This document shows, piece by piece, positions 1 to 9,485 of a stretch of DNA of 41,417 nucleotides. A model generated the notes under the pieces. The model ran no database searches. It was not told the DNA's origin and was given only the letters and a program-made list of their open reading frames with translations. The stretch is from positions 1-41,417 of the forward strand of contig NZ_LJPW01000014.1 of assembly GCF_001400735.1 (NCBI RefSeq), read 5' to 3'. Made by a program: the position numbers and the translations under genes. Every line of letters begins with the position of its first letter. Within the stretch, counting starts at the first letter, position 1. This DNA is from Pseudomonas caricapapayae. Its GTDB lineage: Bacteria > Pseudomonadota > Gammaproteobacteria > Pseudomonadales > Pseudomonadaceae.

Positions 1-564
1 GTATTGAGTCATGTAGTAGCGATCAAATAATACTGCTTTGCCAACGTAGCTTTGACCGGCTATCAAACGCTCATAGGCTGCGCCCTTGCGATCCAGCACG
101 GTGCCGATGGCGCGCGTGCCATCCTGCTTGCTCAGGGAGGTGCTGATACGGATGAAGTCGTCGCCGCTGCGCACGAAAATCGTTGCCACGCCTGCGGTCA
201 GCGAGCTGAATTCATCGACTTCGGTAAAATCGTTGTTCAGCGCAGTGTCACGCAGAAACAGGCCTGGCGTGGACGTACCCGCGACCGTGACCGGCTTGTC
301 GGGTTGCAGGCTCAGGCCCGCAGCAAAGCGTTTTTCGAACAGCCCACTCAAGCGCTGAGTGCTGTCGCGCAAGGTGCTGTGAAACGTGTTGAGCTGGTCG
401 GCGAGCAATCTGGCTTCGCTCGACATGTGTTCTTCGCGAATCACCAGGTTGGACGCATCCAGAGACCGCAGCGCGAACAGCGTGCTGCCACTGATGACCA
501 CGGCCAGGATCACAGCCAGAGCAATACCGAGTTGCGAAGCAATTCGGGTACGGGGCTTGGACAT
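1..564 (-). CDS. Methyl-accepting chemotaxis protein, N-terminal part (cut by window edge)
   Basis: An open frame of 188 codons runs from an ATG at 564 off the left edge of the window with no stop. The product starts MSKPRTRIASQLG, followed by a hydrophobic segment (about residues 12-32) that reads as an inner-membrane anchor. After it comes a periplasmic region with the look of a Cache-type sensor domain of chemoreceptors (segments TVAGTSTPGLFLRDT and DEFSSLTAGVATIFVRSGDDFIRISTSL). A GGAG ribosome site precedes the ATG. The HAMP and signalling domains expected for the family would lie outside the window, so the ligand and full identity cannot be judged. A histidine kinase or cyclase with the same sensor is the main alternative. 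Confidence 0.75.
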   Translation of the reverse strand, partial: MSKPRTRIASQLGIALAVILAVVISGSTLFALRSLDASNLVIREEHMSSEARLLADQLNTFHSTLRDSTQRLSGLFEKRFAAGLSLQPDKPVTVAGTSTPGLFLRDTALNNDFTEVDEFSSLTAGVATIFVRSGDDFIRISTSLSKQDGTRAIGTVLDRKGAAYERLIAGQSYVGKAVLFDRYYMTQY

Positions 565-642
565 AGAGACTCCGTGCCGAATGATTGGAGTTGCCGGGTC
601 CGTGGCTTACCATTCAGCTGATAAATTAGTGAGTATTTTGTG

Positions 643-658
643 CCGCCTGAACAGGCGG
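643..658. other. Short perfect inverted repeat between the LysR and chemoreceptor genes
   Basis: CCGCCTG-AA-CAGGCGG, 7-bp arms, lies in the 184-nt gap. It has no T-run on either side, so it is a weak terminator candidate for the LysR gene or an operator for the chemoreceptor. Nothing else stands out in this gap. Confidence 0.35.
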
Positions 659-748
659 TAGTTAAGCAATGCTTCGGCCACCAAGGTCGTTACTTGAGTG
701 CGAAGCGGGACATTAACGAATGATGGCAGTTCAATACTAAACTAATTT

Positions 749-1669
749 TTAATGCAGTACTTCAACTAACGGCAACTCCATAGCGTTGACCTCCGCCTGC
801 AGAAAATCGCTGAGACGCCGCAACCGCTCTACGCCGGGCCTTGTACGCGGCCAGACCAGATAGTAGTTCTCACCGCTGAATACTGCCGTTCGCCACGGCA
901 GGCTCAGGCGGGACTGCGCCACGTCCTCGGCAACCATCAGCAGATCGCCCATCGACACCCCGTAACCGCGTGCCGCTGCAATCATTCCCAGTTCAAGCGT
1001 ATCGAACACTTGCCCGCCCTTGAGCGATACCTTGTCTGCCAGCCCCATTCGGTTCAGCCAGGAGCGCCAGTCACGTCGATCGGGGGTGGGATGCAGTAGT
1101 TCAGCTTTCGCCAGCCGTTCGACGTCCCAGGGCGGGTCCTGTAACAGCGTTGGCGCACCTACCGGAATCAACAACTCGGGGAACAGCAAAGTGGCCTCCC
1201 AATCCGACGGGAAGTGCCCGTGGCTGAGCAGAATCGCGCAGTCGAAAGGCTCCCGGGTAAAGTCCACCGCATCGATATCCATCCACGCGCTGGTCAGTTG
1301 CACTTCGTTGCCCACTTGCAGATGACGGAAGCGACTGAGCCGCGCCAGCAACCAGCGCATGGTCAGTGTCGAGGGGGCTTTCATGCGCAGAATGCCCTCG
1401 TCGGTCTGCAAGGTGCTGCAGGCTCGCTCCAGCGCCAGAAACCCATCGCGTACGCCGGGCAGCAGCGCTCGCGCCGATTCGGTCAACTGCAGGTTACGTC
1501 CGTTGCGCTGAAACAAACGACAGGCAAAGTGCTCTTCGAGCGTGCGTATGTGACGGCTTACTGCGCTCTGGGTGATCGAAAGTTCTTCGGCCGCCCGCGT
1601 GAAAGAGGTATGCCGTGCCGCAGCTTCAAATGCCCTTAGTGCATAGAGAGGAGGGAGACTGCGAGGCAT
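749..1669 (-). CDS. LysR-family transcriptional regulator (GcvA/AmpR-like)
   Basis: The 306-residue product has the usual LysR length. An N-terminal winged helix-turn-helix lies at about residues 5-65 (LRAFEAAARHTSFTRAAEEL then SITQSAVSRHIRTLEE), followed by a linker helix and an effector-binding domain. The opening 'LPPLYALRAFEAAARH' and the 'TLTMRWLLARLSRF' segment after the linker are typical of the GcvA/AmpR subgroup. It diverges from the MATE transporter gene across about 157 nt, the standard arrangement in which a LysR protein controls itself and its divergent neighbour, so it may regulate that pump. The effector is unknown. The ATG at 1669 is the natural start because the HTH begins right after it. 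Confidence 0.9.
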   Translation of the reverse strand: MPRSLPPLYALRAFEAAARHTSFTRAAEELSITQSAVSRHIRTLEEHFACRLFQRNGRNLQLTESARALLPGVRDGFLALERACSTLQTDEGILRMKAPSTLTMRWLLARLSRFRHLQVGNEVQLTSAWMDIDAVDFTREPFDCAILLSHGHFPSDWEATLLFPELLIPVGAPTLLQDPPWDVERLAKAELLHPTPDRRDWRSWLNRMGLADKVSLKGGQVFDTLELGMIAAARGYGVSMGDLLMVAEDVAQSRLSLPWRTAVFSGENYYLVWPRTRPGVERLRRLSDFLQAEVNAMELPLVEVLH

Positions 1670-1826
1670 GGGGCGCTTCCTGCGGGCAAAGAGTCGCTAC
1701 TGTACTGCAAATTGCTTCAGATGAGTTTTAGTCATGCTGAGCATCGCATTTATCGTTTTGTGTTTAGCCGTGGACCTGCCCAGAATACGCTGCTCAATCG
1801 TTCCCTCGCCGTAGAGCACCGCCACC

Positions 1827-3209
1827 ATGCAGCAGCCCGCCTTCAAAGAACTCTGGATCATCCTGCGCCTGGCCGGGCCGCTGATTGCGTCGCAAATGGC
1901 GCACATGCTGATGGTGTTCACCGACACCGTGATGATGGGCAAGATCGGCCCCGAAGCGTTGGCGGGTGGCGGCTTGGGAGCCGCCACGTACAGTTTCGTC
2001 TCGTTCTTTTGCGTGGGTGTGATGGCTGCTGTCGGCACGCTGGTCTCGATCCGCCACGGCGCGGGCGATACCGAAGGCGCGACCCGGCTGACCCAGGCCG
2101 GTCTCTGGCTGGCGTGGGGCATGGCGCTGATCGCCGCGCTGTTGCTGTGGAATCTTGAGCCGATCCTGTTGCAGTTCGGCCAGGCTGAAGCCAACGTGCA
2201 TATGGCTGGTCAATTTCTGATCACCCTGCCCTTTGCCCTCCCCGGCCTGCTCAGCTTCATGGCATTGCGTGGCTTTACCAGTGCACTCGGGCGTGCCGGG
2301 CCGGTCATGACCATCAGTCTGGCCGGTGCAGCAGCAAACTTCGTGCTCAATTACGCGATGATCCACCAATGGCTCGGGTTGCCCAATCTGGGGTTGATGG
2401 GGATCGGGCTGGTCACCGCCATCGTGACCAACTGCATGGCGTTGGCTCTGGCGCTGTACATCAGACACCATCCGGCCTATGCGGCGTACCCGATCAGCAC
2501 CGGGCTTTCGAAGCTGTCGCGCAGCCACCTGCAAGAGTTATGGCGTCTGGGACTGCCGATTGGCGGGACCTACGCAGTGGAAGTCGGTCTTTTCACCTTC
2601 GCAGCGTTCTGCATGGGCGCGATGGGCAGCACGCAAATGGCAGCGCACCAGATTGCCCTGCAGACCGTGTCAATGGCGTTCATGATTCCAGTGGGCATGT
2701 CCTACGCGGTCACCATGCGTATCGGCCAGCATTACGGTGCGGGCAACCTGGTCATGGTGCGCATGGCCGGCCGTCTGGGTATCGGTTTTGGCGGCTGTGT
2801 GATGCTGATGTTCGGCATGCTGTTCTGGCTGGCGCCGCATCTGGTCATCGGCCTGTTTCTGGATATCAATGACCCGGCGTTTGCCGAGATTGTCGTGCTG
2901 GCGGCAAAACTGCTGGCCATTGCGGCCTTGTTCGAGTTTTTCGACGGTACTCAGACTATCGCGATGGGCGCGATTCGCGGGCTCAAGGACGCACGCACCA
3001 CGTTCCTGATCGGTCTGGGCTGTTACTGGCTGATCGCCGCGCCTGCCGCGTGGCTGCTCGGCTTCTTTACCGATGCTGGCGCTTCAGGCGTCTGGTGGGG
3101 CCTGGCGCTGGGCCTGTTCTGCTCGGCAGTGGCCCTGACGTATGCGTTTGAATGGAAGACGGCTCGCCTGTTGCGTCAGGACGCAGCCGGAGTGGCGGTG
3201 CCGGGCTGA
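1827..3209 (+). CDS. MATE-family multidrug efflux transporter (NorM-type)
   Basis: The 460-residue inner-membrane protein is almost entirely hydrophobic, with about twelve membrane segments in two related halves. The first half opens 'ELWIILRLAGPLIASQMAHMLMVFTDTVMMGKIG', a characteristic NorM start. The second begins near residue 240 with 'LWRLGLPIGGTYAVEVGLF'. MATE proteins export cationic drugs and dyes in exchange for Na+ or H+. The ATG at 1827 is the most upstream start possible, since an in-frame TAG lies at 1812-1814; its ribosome site is weak. The gene diverges from a LysR regulator and converges on the next gene with a gap of only 12 nt. Substrates cannot be read from sequence. Confidence 0.92.
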   Translation: MQQPAFKELWIILRLAGPLIASQMAHMLMVFTDTVMMGKIGPEALAGGGLGAATYSFVSFFCVGVMAAVGTLVSIRHGAGDTEGATRLTQAGLWLAWGMALIAALLLWNLEPILLQFGQAEANVHMAGQFLITLPFALPGLLSFMALRGFTSALGRAGPVMTISLAGAAANFVLNYAMIHQWLGLPNLGLMGIGLVTAIVTNCMALALALYIRHHPAYAAYPISTGLSKLSRSHLQELWRLGLPIGGTYAVEVGLFTFAAFCMGAMGSTQMAAHQIALQTVSMAFMIPVGMSYAVTMRIGQHYGAGNLVMVRMAGRLGIGFGGCVMLMFGMLFWLAPHLVIGLFLDINDPAFAEIVVLAAKLLAIAALFEFFDGTQTIAMGAIRGLKDARTTFLIGLGCYWLIAAPAAWLLGFFTDAGASGVWWGLALGLFCSAVALTYAFEWKTARLLRQDAAGVAVPG

Positions 3210-3221
3210 TCCGGCTCGCCA

Positions 3222-4886
3222 TCATCCAGAGTGTGATACGTGCGCATGGGCGGCTTCCGAGCGCAGGTAACTCACCAGATCCTCCATCGGCAGCGGTCTG
3301 CTGATCAGATAGCCCTGCACCTGGTTGCAGCCGAAACCGCGCAGCAGTTCCAGTTGCCCGGTGGTTTCCACACCCTCGGCGACCACTTCCAGGTTCAGGT
3401 TGTGAGCCAGATTGATCATGGCGTTGACCAGCTTGCGGTTCTCTTCGCGTAATTCCATCTGTTCGACGAAGCCCATGTCGATCTTGAGCAGCGCGATGGG
3501 CAGGCTGTTGAGGTGCATGAACGACGAATAGCCCGTACCGAAATCATCCAGCGAAAAGCGCACACCCAGCTGTCGCAATGCGTCCATGGTCTGTCTGACC
3601 TGATCGCTGCGCCGCATCACGGCGGTTTCGGTCAGTTCGAACTCCAGCCAGTGCGCATCGACCTTGTGCTCCTCGATCAGGCGGCTCAGTGTCGGTAGCA
3701 ACTGGCTGTCCTGAAATTGCCGGAATGACAGGTTGATCGCCATGTGCAGTGGCGCAAAGCCTTGCTCGCGCATGGCCTGCATGTCACGCAGTGCACGGAA
3801 GATGACCCAGTAGCCGAGCGGCACGATCAGGCCACTCTGCTCGGCCAGTGGTACGAATTCACCGGGCGGCAGCAGCCCGCGCTCCTGATGGCGCCAGCGC
3901 ACCAGTGCTTCCAGGCCGACAATGCGACCGGTGTCCAGGCACAGTCGCGGCTGGTAATGCAGCTCCAGCTCATCGCGTCGCAAGGCTCGCCGCAATTCAC
4001 CTTCCAGATCGGCAAGGCTGCGGGCGTTGCGGTTGATGCGCTCGTCAAACAGATGATAGGTGCAGCCCTGCATGCTCTTGGCCTGACGCATGGCGATGTG
4101 GGCGTGCCACATCAGCGGGTCGGCTTCGGGCCGGGCTTGTGAGTGAGCGATGCCCAGGCTGCAGCCCAGCAGCAGGCTTTCGCCATCGACCCAATAGGGT
4201 TCGGACAGAACATCGGTAATCCGCTCGGCCAGTTGCAGGGCGCGTGCGGGTGTCGCACGGGTGTCGATCAACAGGGCAAACTCGTCGCCGCCAAGGCGTG
4301 CGATCTGATCACCCGCTTCGAGCTGGTTTGTCAGGCGCGCCACCACTTGCAGGATAAGGCGATCACCGGCCTGATGCCCCAGCGAATCGTTGGCGCGGCG
4401 GAAGTTGTCCAGGTCCAGATGCCCCAGTGCCAGACTGCCGCCTTCGGCCAGACGCGCCGTCAACAAGGCCTGAAAGCCCTGGCGGTTGGCGATGCCGGTC
4501 AACGGGTCCTGGCCTACGAGACGCCGCAGGCTGTCTTCCAGGCGACAGCGCTCGTGGACGTAGCGCAGGCAGCGCCGAAGCGCGTCGCCGGTCAACGCAT
4601 CACGCACCAGCCAGTCACTGACGCCGGTCGGTCCGACCAGCGGCTCCTTTTCAAGCAGCACCACGGTAGGCAACAGGCAGGTTCCGGTTCTGGGCTGCAA
4701 ATCCGGCGTCGTCAATAGCACGGTATTGCGCTCGCTACCGTACCTGGCACTGAAAGCGTCCCAGTTTGCGCCATTCACAAGGATCACGTTGCTGCCCGGC
4801 GTGGTAAGGCAACCGCACAGCAGCGCATGCCAGAAAGGTTCGTGCGCCAATAACAGCAATCGCAGGGGTTCGACAGGTGTAGGCAA
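3222..4886 (-). CDS. GGDEF-EAL domain protein, probable c-di-GMP phosphodiesterase
   Basis: The 554-residue protein has three parts: an N-terminal stretch of about 110 residues with a receiver-like feel but no clear phospho-acceptor, a GGDEF domain with an intact GGDEF motif at residues 199-203, and a C-terminal EAL domain (EAL at 326-328). The EAL catalytic set is complete: E326, the Asn of AINLSF, the Glu of ELTETAV, the DD of SLDDFGTGYSS, the Lys of LLKID, and the Glu of VAEGVET. Hydrolysis of c-di-GMP to pGpG is therefore expected. No RxxD inhibitory site precedes the GGDEF (EAGD instead). No membrane segment or signal peptide is seen, so it is cytoplasmic. Whether the cyclase half is active is open. 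Confidence 0.9.
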   Translation of the reverse strand: MPTPVEPLRLLLLAHEPFWHALLCGCLTTPGSNVILVNGANWDAFSARYGSERNTVLLTTPDLQPRTGTCLLPTVVLLEKEPLVGPTGVSDWLVRDALTGDALRRCLRYVHERCRLEDSLRRLVGQDPLTGIANRQGFQALLTARLAEGGSLALGHLDLDNFRRANDSLGHQAGDRLILQVVARLTNQLEAGDQIARLGGDEFALLIDTRATPARALQLAERITDVLSEPYWVDGESLLLGCSLGIAHSQARPEADPLMWHAHIAMRQAKSMQGCTYHLFDERINRNARSLADLEGELRRALRRDELELHYQPRLCLDTGRIVGLEALVRWRHQERGLLPPGEFVPLAEQSGLIVPLGYWVIFRALRDMQAMREQGFAPLHMAINLSFRQFQDSQLLPTLSRLIEEHKVDAHWLEFELTETAVMRRSDQVRQTMDALRQLGVRFSLDDFGTGYSSFMHLNSLPIALLKIDMGFVEQMELREENRKLVNAMINLAHNLNLEVVAEGVETTGQLELLRGFGCNQVQGYLISRPLPMEDLVSYLRSEAAHAHVSHSG

Positions 4887-5027
4887 TCTAACTTCCTAAG
4901 TGCAAAGGAAAAACCGGTGGCCGCACTCCCGCAGGAGCGTGACAAATACACGTATCGTCGCGTCGCGGCGCAAATGTAACAAAAACAGAAGAATTAGATA
5001 GCAGTCACTGTCTGACTACGATGACCG

Positions 5028-5055
5028 CTGCACAAACCCGTGGGCCTGTTAAAAT
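5028..5055 (+). promoter_or_regulatory. Candidate sigma-70 promoter of rep
   Basis: A -35-like CTGCAC (5028-5033) and a -10-like TAAAAT (5050-5055) are separated by 16 nt, placing the start point about 30 nt before the rep ATG. This is a motif match only. Confidence 0.4.
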
Positions 5056-5091
5056 GCCCGACCTTTTTTGCAGACGACTCTTCATACCGCC

Positions 5092-7101
5092 ATGTCCCGA
5101 CTCAATCCCCGGCAGCAGGAAGCCGTGAACTACGTCGGCGGCCCTCTTTTGGTGCTCGCCGGTGCCGGTTCCGGCAAGACCAGTGTGATCACCCGCAAGA
5201 TCGCCCACCTGATTCAGAACTGCGGCATCCGCGCCCAGTACATCGTCGCCATGACCTTTACCAACAAGGCCGCGCGCGAGATGAAGGAGCGGGTCGGCAC
5301 GTTGCTCAGAGGCGGCGAAGGGCGCGGCCTGACGGTCTCGACCTTCCACAACCTGGGGCTGAACATCATCCGCAAGGAGCACACGCGGCTGGGCTACAAA
5401 CCGGGCTTCTCGATCTTCGACGAGACCGATGTCAAGGCCCTGATGACCGACATCATGCAGAAAGAGTATTCGGGCGACGACGGTGTCGACGAAATCAAGA
5501 ACATGATCGGGTCGTGGAAAAACGATCTGATCCTGCCCGCCGAGGCGCTGGAAAACGCTCGCAACCCCAAAGAACAGACCGCCGCCATCGTCTACACCCA
5601 CTATCAGCGCACGCTCAAGGCGTACAACGCGGTGGACTTCGACGATCTGATTCTGCTCCCGGTCAAGTTGTTCCAGGAACATGCCGACATTCTGGAGAAG
5701 TGGCAGAACAAGGTGCGTTACCTGCTGGTGGACGAATATCAGGACACCAACGCCAGCCAGTACCTGCTGGTGAAACTGCTGATCGGCTCGCGACACCAGT
5801 TCACCGTGGTGGGCGATGACGACCAGTCGATCTACGCCTGGCGCGGTGCGCGTCCGGAAAACCTGATGCTGCTCAAAGACGACTATCCCTCGTTGAAAGT
5901 GGTGATGCTGGAGCAGAACTACCGCTCCACCAGCCGCATCCTGCGCTGCGCCAACGTACTGATCTCCAACAACCCGCACGCGTTCGAAAAGCAACTGTGG
6001 TCCGAGATGGGTCACGGCGACGAGATCCGCGTGATCCGCTGTCGCAACGAGGATGCCGAGGCCGAGCGGGTGGCCATGGAAATCCTGACCCTGCACCTGC
6101 GCACCGATCGGCCCTACAGCGACTTCGCCATCCTGTATCGCGGTAACTATCAGGCCAAACTGATCGAGCTCAAATTGCAGCACCATCAGGTCCCGTATCG
6201 CCTGTCGGGCGGCAACAGCTTTTTCGGTCGTCAGGAAGTGAAAGACCTGATGGCCTATTTCCGCCTGCTGGTGAACCCGGACGACGACAACGCTTTCCTG
6301 CGGGTCATCAATGTGCCGCGTCGTGAAATCGGCTCGACCACACTGGAAAAACTCGGTAATTACGCCACCGAACGCAAGGTGTCGATGTACGCCGCCACCG
6401 ATGAAATCGGTCTGGGCGAGCACCTGGACAGCCGCTACACCGACCGTTTGCAACGCTTCAAGCGCTGGATGGACGGCGTGCGTCAGCAATGCGCACAAAA
6501 CGATCCCATCGCCGCGCTGCGCAGCATGGTGATGGACATCGATTACGAAAACTGGCTGCGCCAGAACAGCTCCAGCGAAAAGGCTGCCGACTACCGGATG
6601 AGTAACGTCTGGTTCCTGATCGAGGCATTGAAGAACACGCTGGAAAAGGACGAAGAAGGCGGCATGACCATCGAGGAGGCTATCGGCAAGCTGGTCCTGC
6701 GCGACATGCTCGAACGCCAGCAGGAGGAAGAAGACGGTGCCGAAGGCGTGCAGATGATGACCTTGCACGCCTCCAAGGGGCTGGAGTTTCCTTACGTGTT
6801 CATCATGGGCATGGAGGAAGAGATCCTGCCGCACCGCTCCAGTATCGAAGCCGACACCATCGAAGAGGAGCGCCGTCTTGCCTATGTCGGCATCACGCGC
6901 GCGCGGCAGACTCTGGCTTTCACCTTTGCTGCCAAGCGCAAGCAGTACGGTGAAATCATCGACTGCGCACCAAGCCGCTTTCTGGATGAGTTGCCCCCGG
7001 ACGATCTGGCCTGGGAAGGCAATGACGACACCCCGACGGAAGTCAAAGCGGTCCGCGGCAACACCGCGCTGGCCGATATTCGCGCCATGCTGAAACGCTA
7101 G
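5092..7101 (+). CDS. rep: ATP-dependent DNA helicase Rep (UvrD/PcrA superfamily 1)
   Basis: The 669-residue SF1A 3'-5' helicase removes roadblocks ahead of the replication fork. Visible motifs are Q motif/N-terminus MSRLNPRQQEAVNY, Walker A LAGAGSGKT (residues 22-30), Walker B LLVDEYQDTN, GDDDQSIYAWRGA (motif III), QNYRS (motif IV), MTLHASKGLEFPYVF (motif V) and YVGITRARQTL (motif VI). Length fits Rep. I chose the ATG at 5092 over a TTG 24 nt upstream because homologous proteins begin MSRLNPRQ and the preceding residues are not conserved-looking; the ribosome site is weak. Gene order rep-xpt is familiar in Pseudomonas. A long antisense frame covers the same stretch and is a GC-codon artefact. 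Confidence 0.95.
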   Translation: MSRLNPRQQEAVNYVGGPLLVLAGAGSGKTSVITRKIAHLIQNCGIRAQYIVAMTFTNKAAREMKERVGTLLRGGEGRGLTVSTFHNLGLNIIRKEHTRLGYKPGFSIFDETDVKALMTDIMQKEYSGDDGVDEIKNMIGSWKNDLILPAEALENARNPKEQTAAIVYTHYQRTLKAYNAVDFDDLILLPVKLFQEHADILEKWQNKVRYLLVDEYQDTNASQYLLVKLLIGSRHQFTVVGDDDQSIYAWRGARPENLMLLKDDYPSLKVVMLEQNYRSTSRILRCANVLISNNPHAFEKQLWSEMGHGDEIRVIRCRNEDAEAERVAMEILTLHLRTDRPYSDFAILYRGNYQAKLIELKLQHHQVPYRLSGGNSFFGRQEVKDLMAYFRLLVNPDDDNAFLRVINVPRREIGSTTLEKLGNYATERKVSMYAATDEIGLGEHLDSRYTDRLQRFKRWMDGVRQQCAQNDPIAALRSMVMDIDYENWLRQNSSSEKAADYRMSNVWFLIEALKNTLEKDEEGGMTIEEAIGKLVLRDMLERQQEEEDGAEGVQMMTLHASKGLEFPYVFIMGMEEEILPHRSSIEADTIEEERRLAYVGITRARQTLAFTFAAKRKQYGEIIDCAPSRFLDELPPDDLAWEGNDDTPTEVKAVRGNTALADIRAMLKR

Positions 7102-7118
7102 CCGACACACGAAACTGA

Positions 7119-7724
<606 letters not shown>

Positions 7725-7768
7725 GGCCCCCAGTAATGGGCGCGCCATCGAGCTTCTGCCCGCGGGGC

Positions 7769-7871
7769 GTGGGAGCGAACCGGGCGACGCTTCGCTTGTG
7801 CGAAGACGGTGTTTCAGTCGATGCATTTTCGGCGATAACACAGCCCCTTTCGCGAACAAGTTCGCTCCCAC
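7769..7871. repeat. Pseudomonas REP/BIME-type inverted repeat pair
   Basis: The 12-mer GTGGGAGCGAAC (7769-7780) recurs as its exact reverse complement at 7860-7871, and the right arm sits in the familiar context TTCGCGAACAAGTTCGCTCC. Such 'gtgggagcgaac' units are dispersed REP sequences in Pseudomonas. The pair lies between the convergent xpt and fisR-like genes, a typical BIME position. Confidence 0.8.
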
Positions 7872-7907
7872 AAAAGCAGGCTTTCGATACTCATCGCGAC
7901 TTGTGTA

Positions 7908-9220
7908 TCACTTGGCAATACCGAGGGCACGCAAGCGTCGATACAGGGTGCGTTCGCTCAGCCCCAGCTCCTTGGCCAGTTCGCTGCGCGAGCCGTTGAA
8001 CACGCGGCGATTTTCTCCAGGCCGTCGTCTTGCTGGCGGTAAGTCACGCCACCCGCTTCGTCGCCCTGACCGCGCACTTCAGCGGGCAAATCCTGTACGC
8101 GAATGATGCCGTCATCGGTAAATAAACGGGCGCGTTCAAGTATGTTGCGCAGCTCGCGGATGTTGCCGGGGTAGCTGTAAAGGCTCAGCAGTTTCATGGC
8201 CTCGGGGTCGATACGCGGCGCAGCCCCGGGCGCGATGCGTTGCAGCAGGCTGTCGATCAGCAACGGCAAATCCTCGCTGCGTTCGCGCAGGGCGGGCAGG
8301 CGGATCGGGAAGGCGCTGATGCGGTAGAACAGGTCCTGGCGGAAACTGCCGTCTGCGACCATCTCTTTCAGTGGTTTGTGCGTGGCCACCACCAGACGAA
8401 AATCGGAATGCACCGTTCTCAGGCTGCCGACCGGGCGAAAGCTGCCTGATTCGATCAGCCTCAACAGCTTGACCTGCATGGCCAGCGGTACTTCGCCGAT
8501 TTCATCAAGGAACAACGTGCCGCCATGGGCAGCTTCGGCCAGGCCGGTCTTGCGCTGCAATGCACCGGTGAACGCGCCCTTCTCATAGCCGAACAGTTCG
8601 CTCTCCAGCAGGGTTTCCGTAAGCCCGGTGCAATCGACCACTACCAGCGGCCCGGAGGCTCTGGCGCTGCTGGCGTGCAGGGCGCGCGCGAACAATTCCT
8701 TGCCGGTGCCCGATTCACCCTGCAGCAGCACCGGAATCTGCGCGGGCGCAGCACGCTGCAAGGCACCCAGAACATCCTTGAACGCCGCCGAACGACCGAC
8801 CAGCCCATGCTGTTGCGGCTGGACCGACGCTACCGCGACGGAACTCAGCCGCTCGACATAGGCGATGACGTCACCCCGATCATCGAGAATCGGCCGCAGT
8901 TCCACATCCACATGCTCAGGGCCGCGTGGCGTATGGTGAATATGCAGCAAACGCTCCGGAAGCTGCGTTTCATGGGCTTTGCGCATCGGGCAATGCTCAC
9001 CGGCCTGATCGCACGGTACTGCAAACTGGTGCGAGACCCGATAGCACTTCTCGCCCACATGCGGCGTGCCTTCAACGCCGAACTGGCGCTGATAGGCGGT
9101 GTTGGCCGCGATGATGTTGTAGTCAGTGTCCAGGACGATGGTCGGCCGCAGGTCATGTTCGAGGTATGACACCAGCGACTGCATGCGACTGCCGGGAAAA
9201 TCAGTGGCGATGAGGTTCAT
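7908..9220 (-). pseudogene. fisR: FisR-like sigma-54-dependent activator, frameshifted before its DNA-binding domain
   Basis: The gene encodes an enhancer-binding protein with an N-terminal PAS-like sensor (about 1-125), a sigma-54 AAA+ domain (Walker A GESGTGKE, sigma-54 contact loop GAFTGA, Walker [10 protein letters not shown]) and a Fis-type HTH. The sensor carries C59, C70 and C77, the 11/7 spacing I recall for the sulfane-sulfur-sensing cysteines of FisR. One base appears lost at 8003-8009. The uninterrupted frame ends early at 7958 in a nonsense tail ([17 protein letters not shown]). The next frame from 8003 restores [20 protein letters not shown] and stops at 7908, a proper Fis HTH. 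Repaired length would be 437 residues. As read, the protein cannot bind DNA specifically. A sequencing error is the alternative. It diverges from the sulfide oxidation genes it should control. Confidence 0.82.
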
Positions 9221-9287
9221 GCTTGCTCCTGTGGACTGAGCGCAGCTTAACCCATCTCGCTGCCAGCTTATGCCACTGTCTGCCAGA

Positions 9288-9310
9288 TGACTGCCAGAAT
9301 GTGGCAGTCA
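9288..9310. promoter_or_regulatory. Probable upstream activator site of the FisR-like regulator
   Basis: A perfect inverted repeat TGACTGCCA-N5-TGGCAGTCA lies about 95 nt upstream of the sigma-54-like promoter, the usual distance for an enhancer-binding protein. Extra CTGCCA half-sites occur at 9260-9265 and 9280-9285, so two dimers could bind side by side. Assignment to this regulator is inference from position. Confidence 0.6.
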
Positions 9311-9391
9311 GCAGCCTTTCACTGGCCTCCCGATCTTCTGCCAAACCTCCCGACGCCACGTATTGGCTAAGCTCAATGGGCTTTCCGGTCG

Positions 9392-9408
9392 TTGGCATGG
9401 TTATTGAG
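9392..9408 (+). promoter_or_regulatory. Candidate sigma-54 (-24/-12) promoter of the sulfide oxidation operon
   Basis: TTGGCATGGTTATTGAG fits the TGGCAYG-N4-TTGC consensus in spacing, with an intact GG (-24) but GA instead of GC at -12. The predicted start is near 9419, about 65 nt before the dioxygenase gene. A further TGGCA-N5-TGCCA palindrome lies at 9415-9429. Confidence 0.5.
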
Positions 9409-9485
9409 ACGTCATGGCAACGACTGCCAACCGTCCGGCCTGGCCAAGCGGGCCTTGAGGCGATTTACAGCCATGGGAATTGCAC

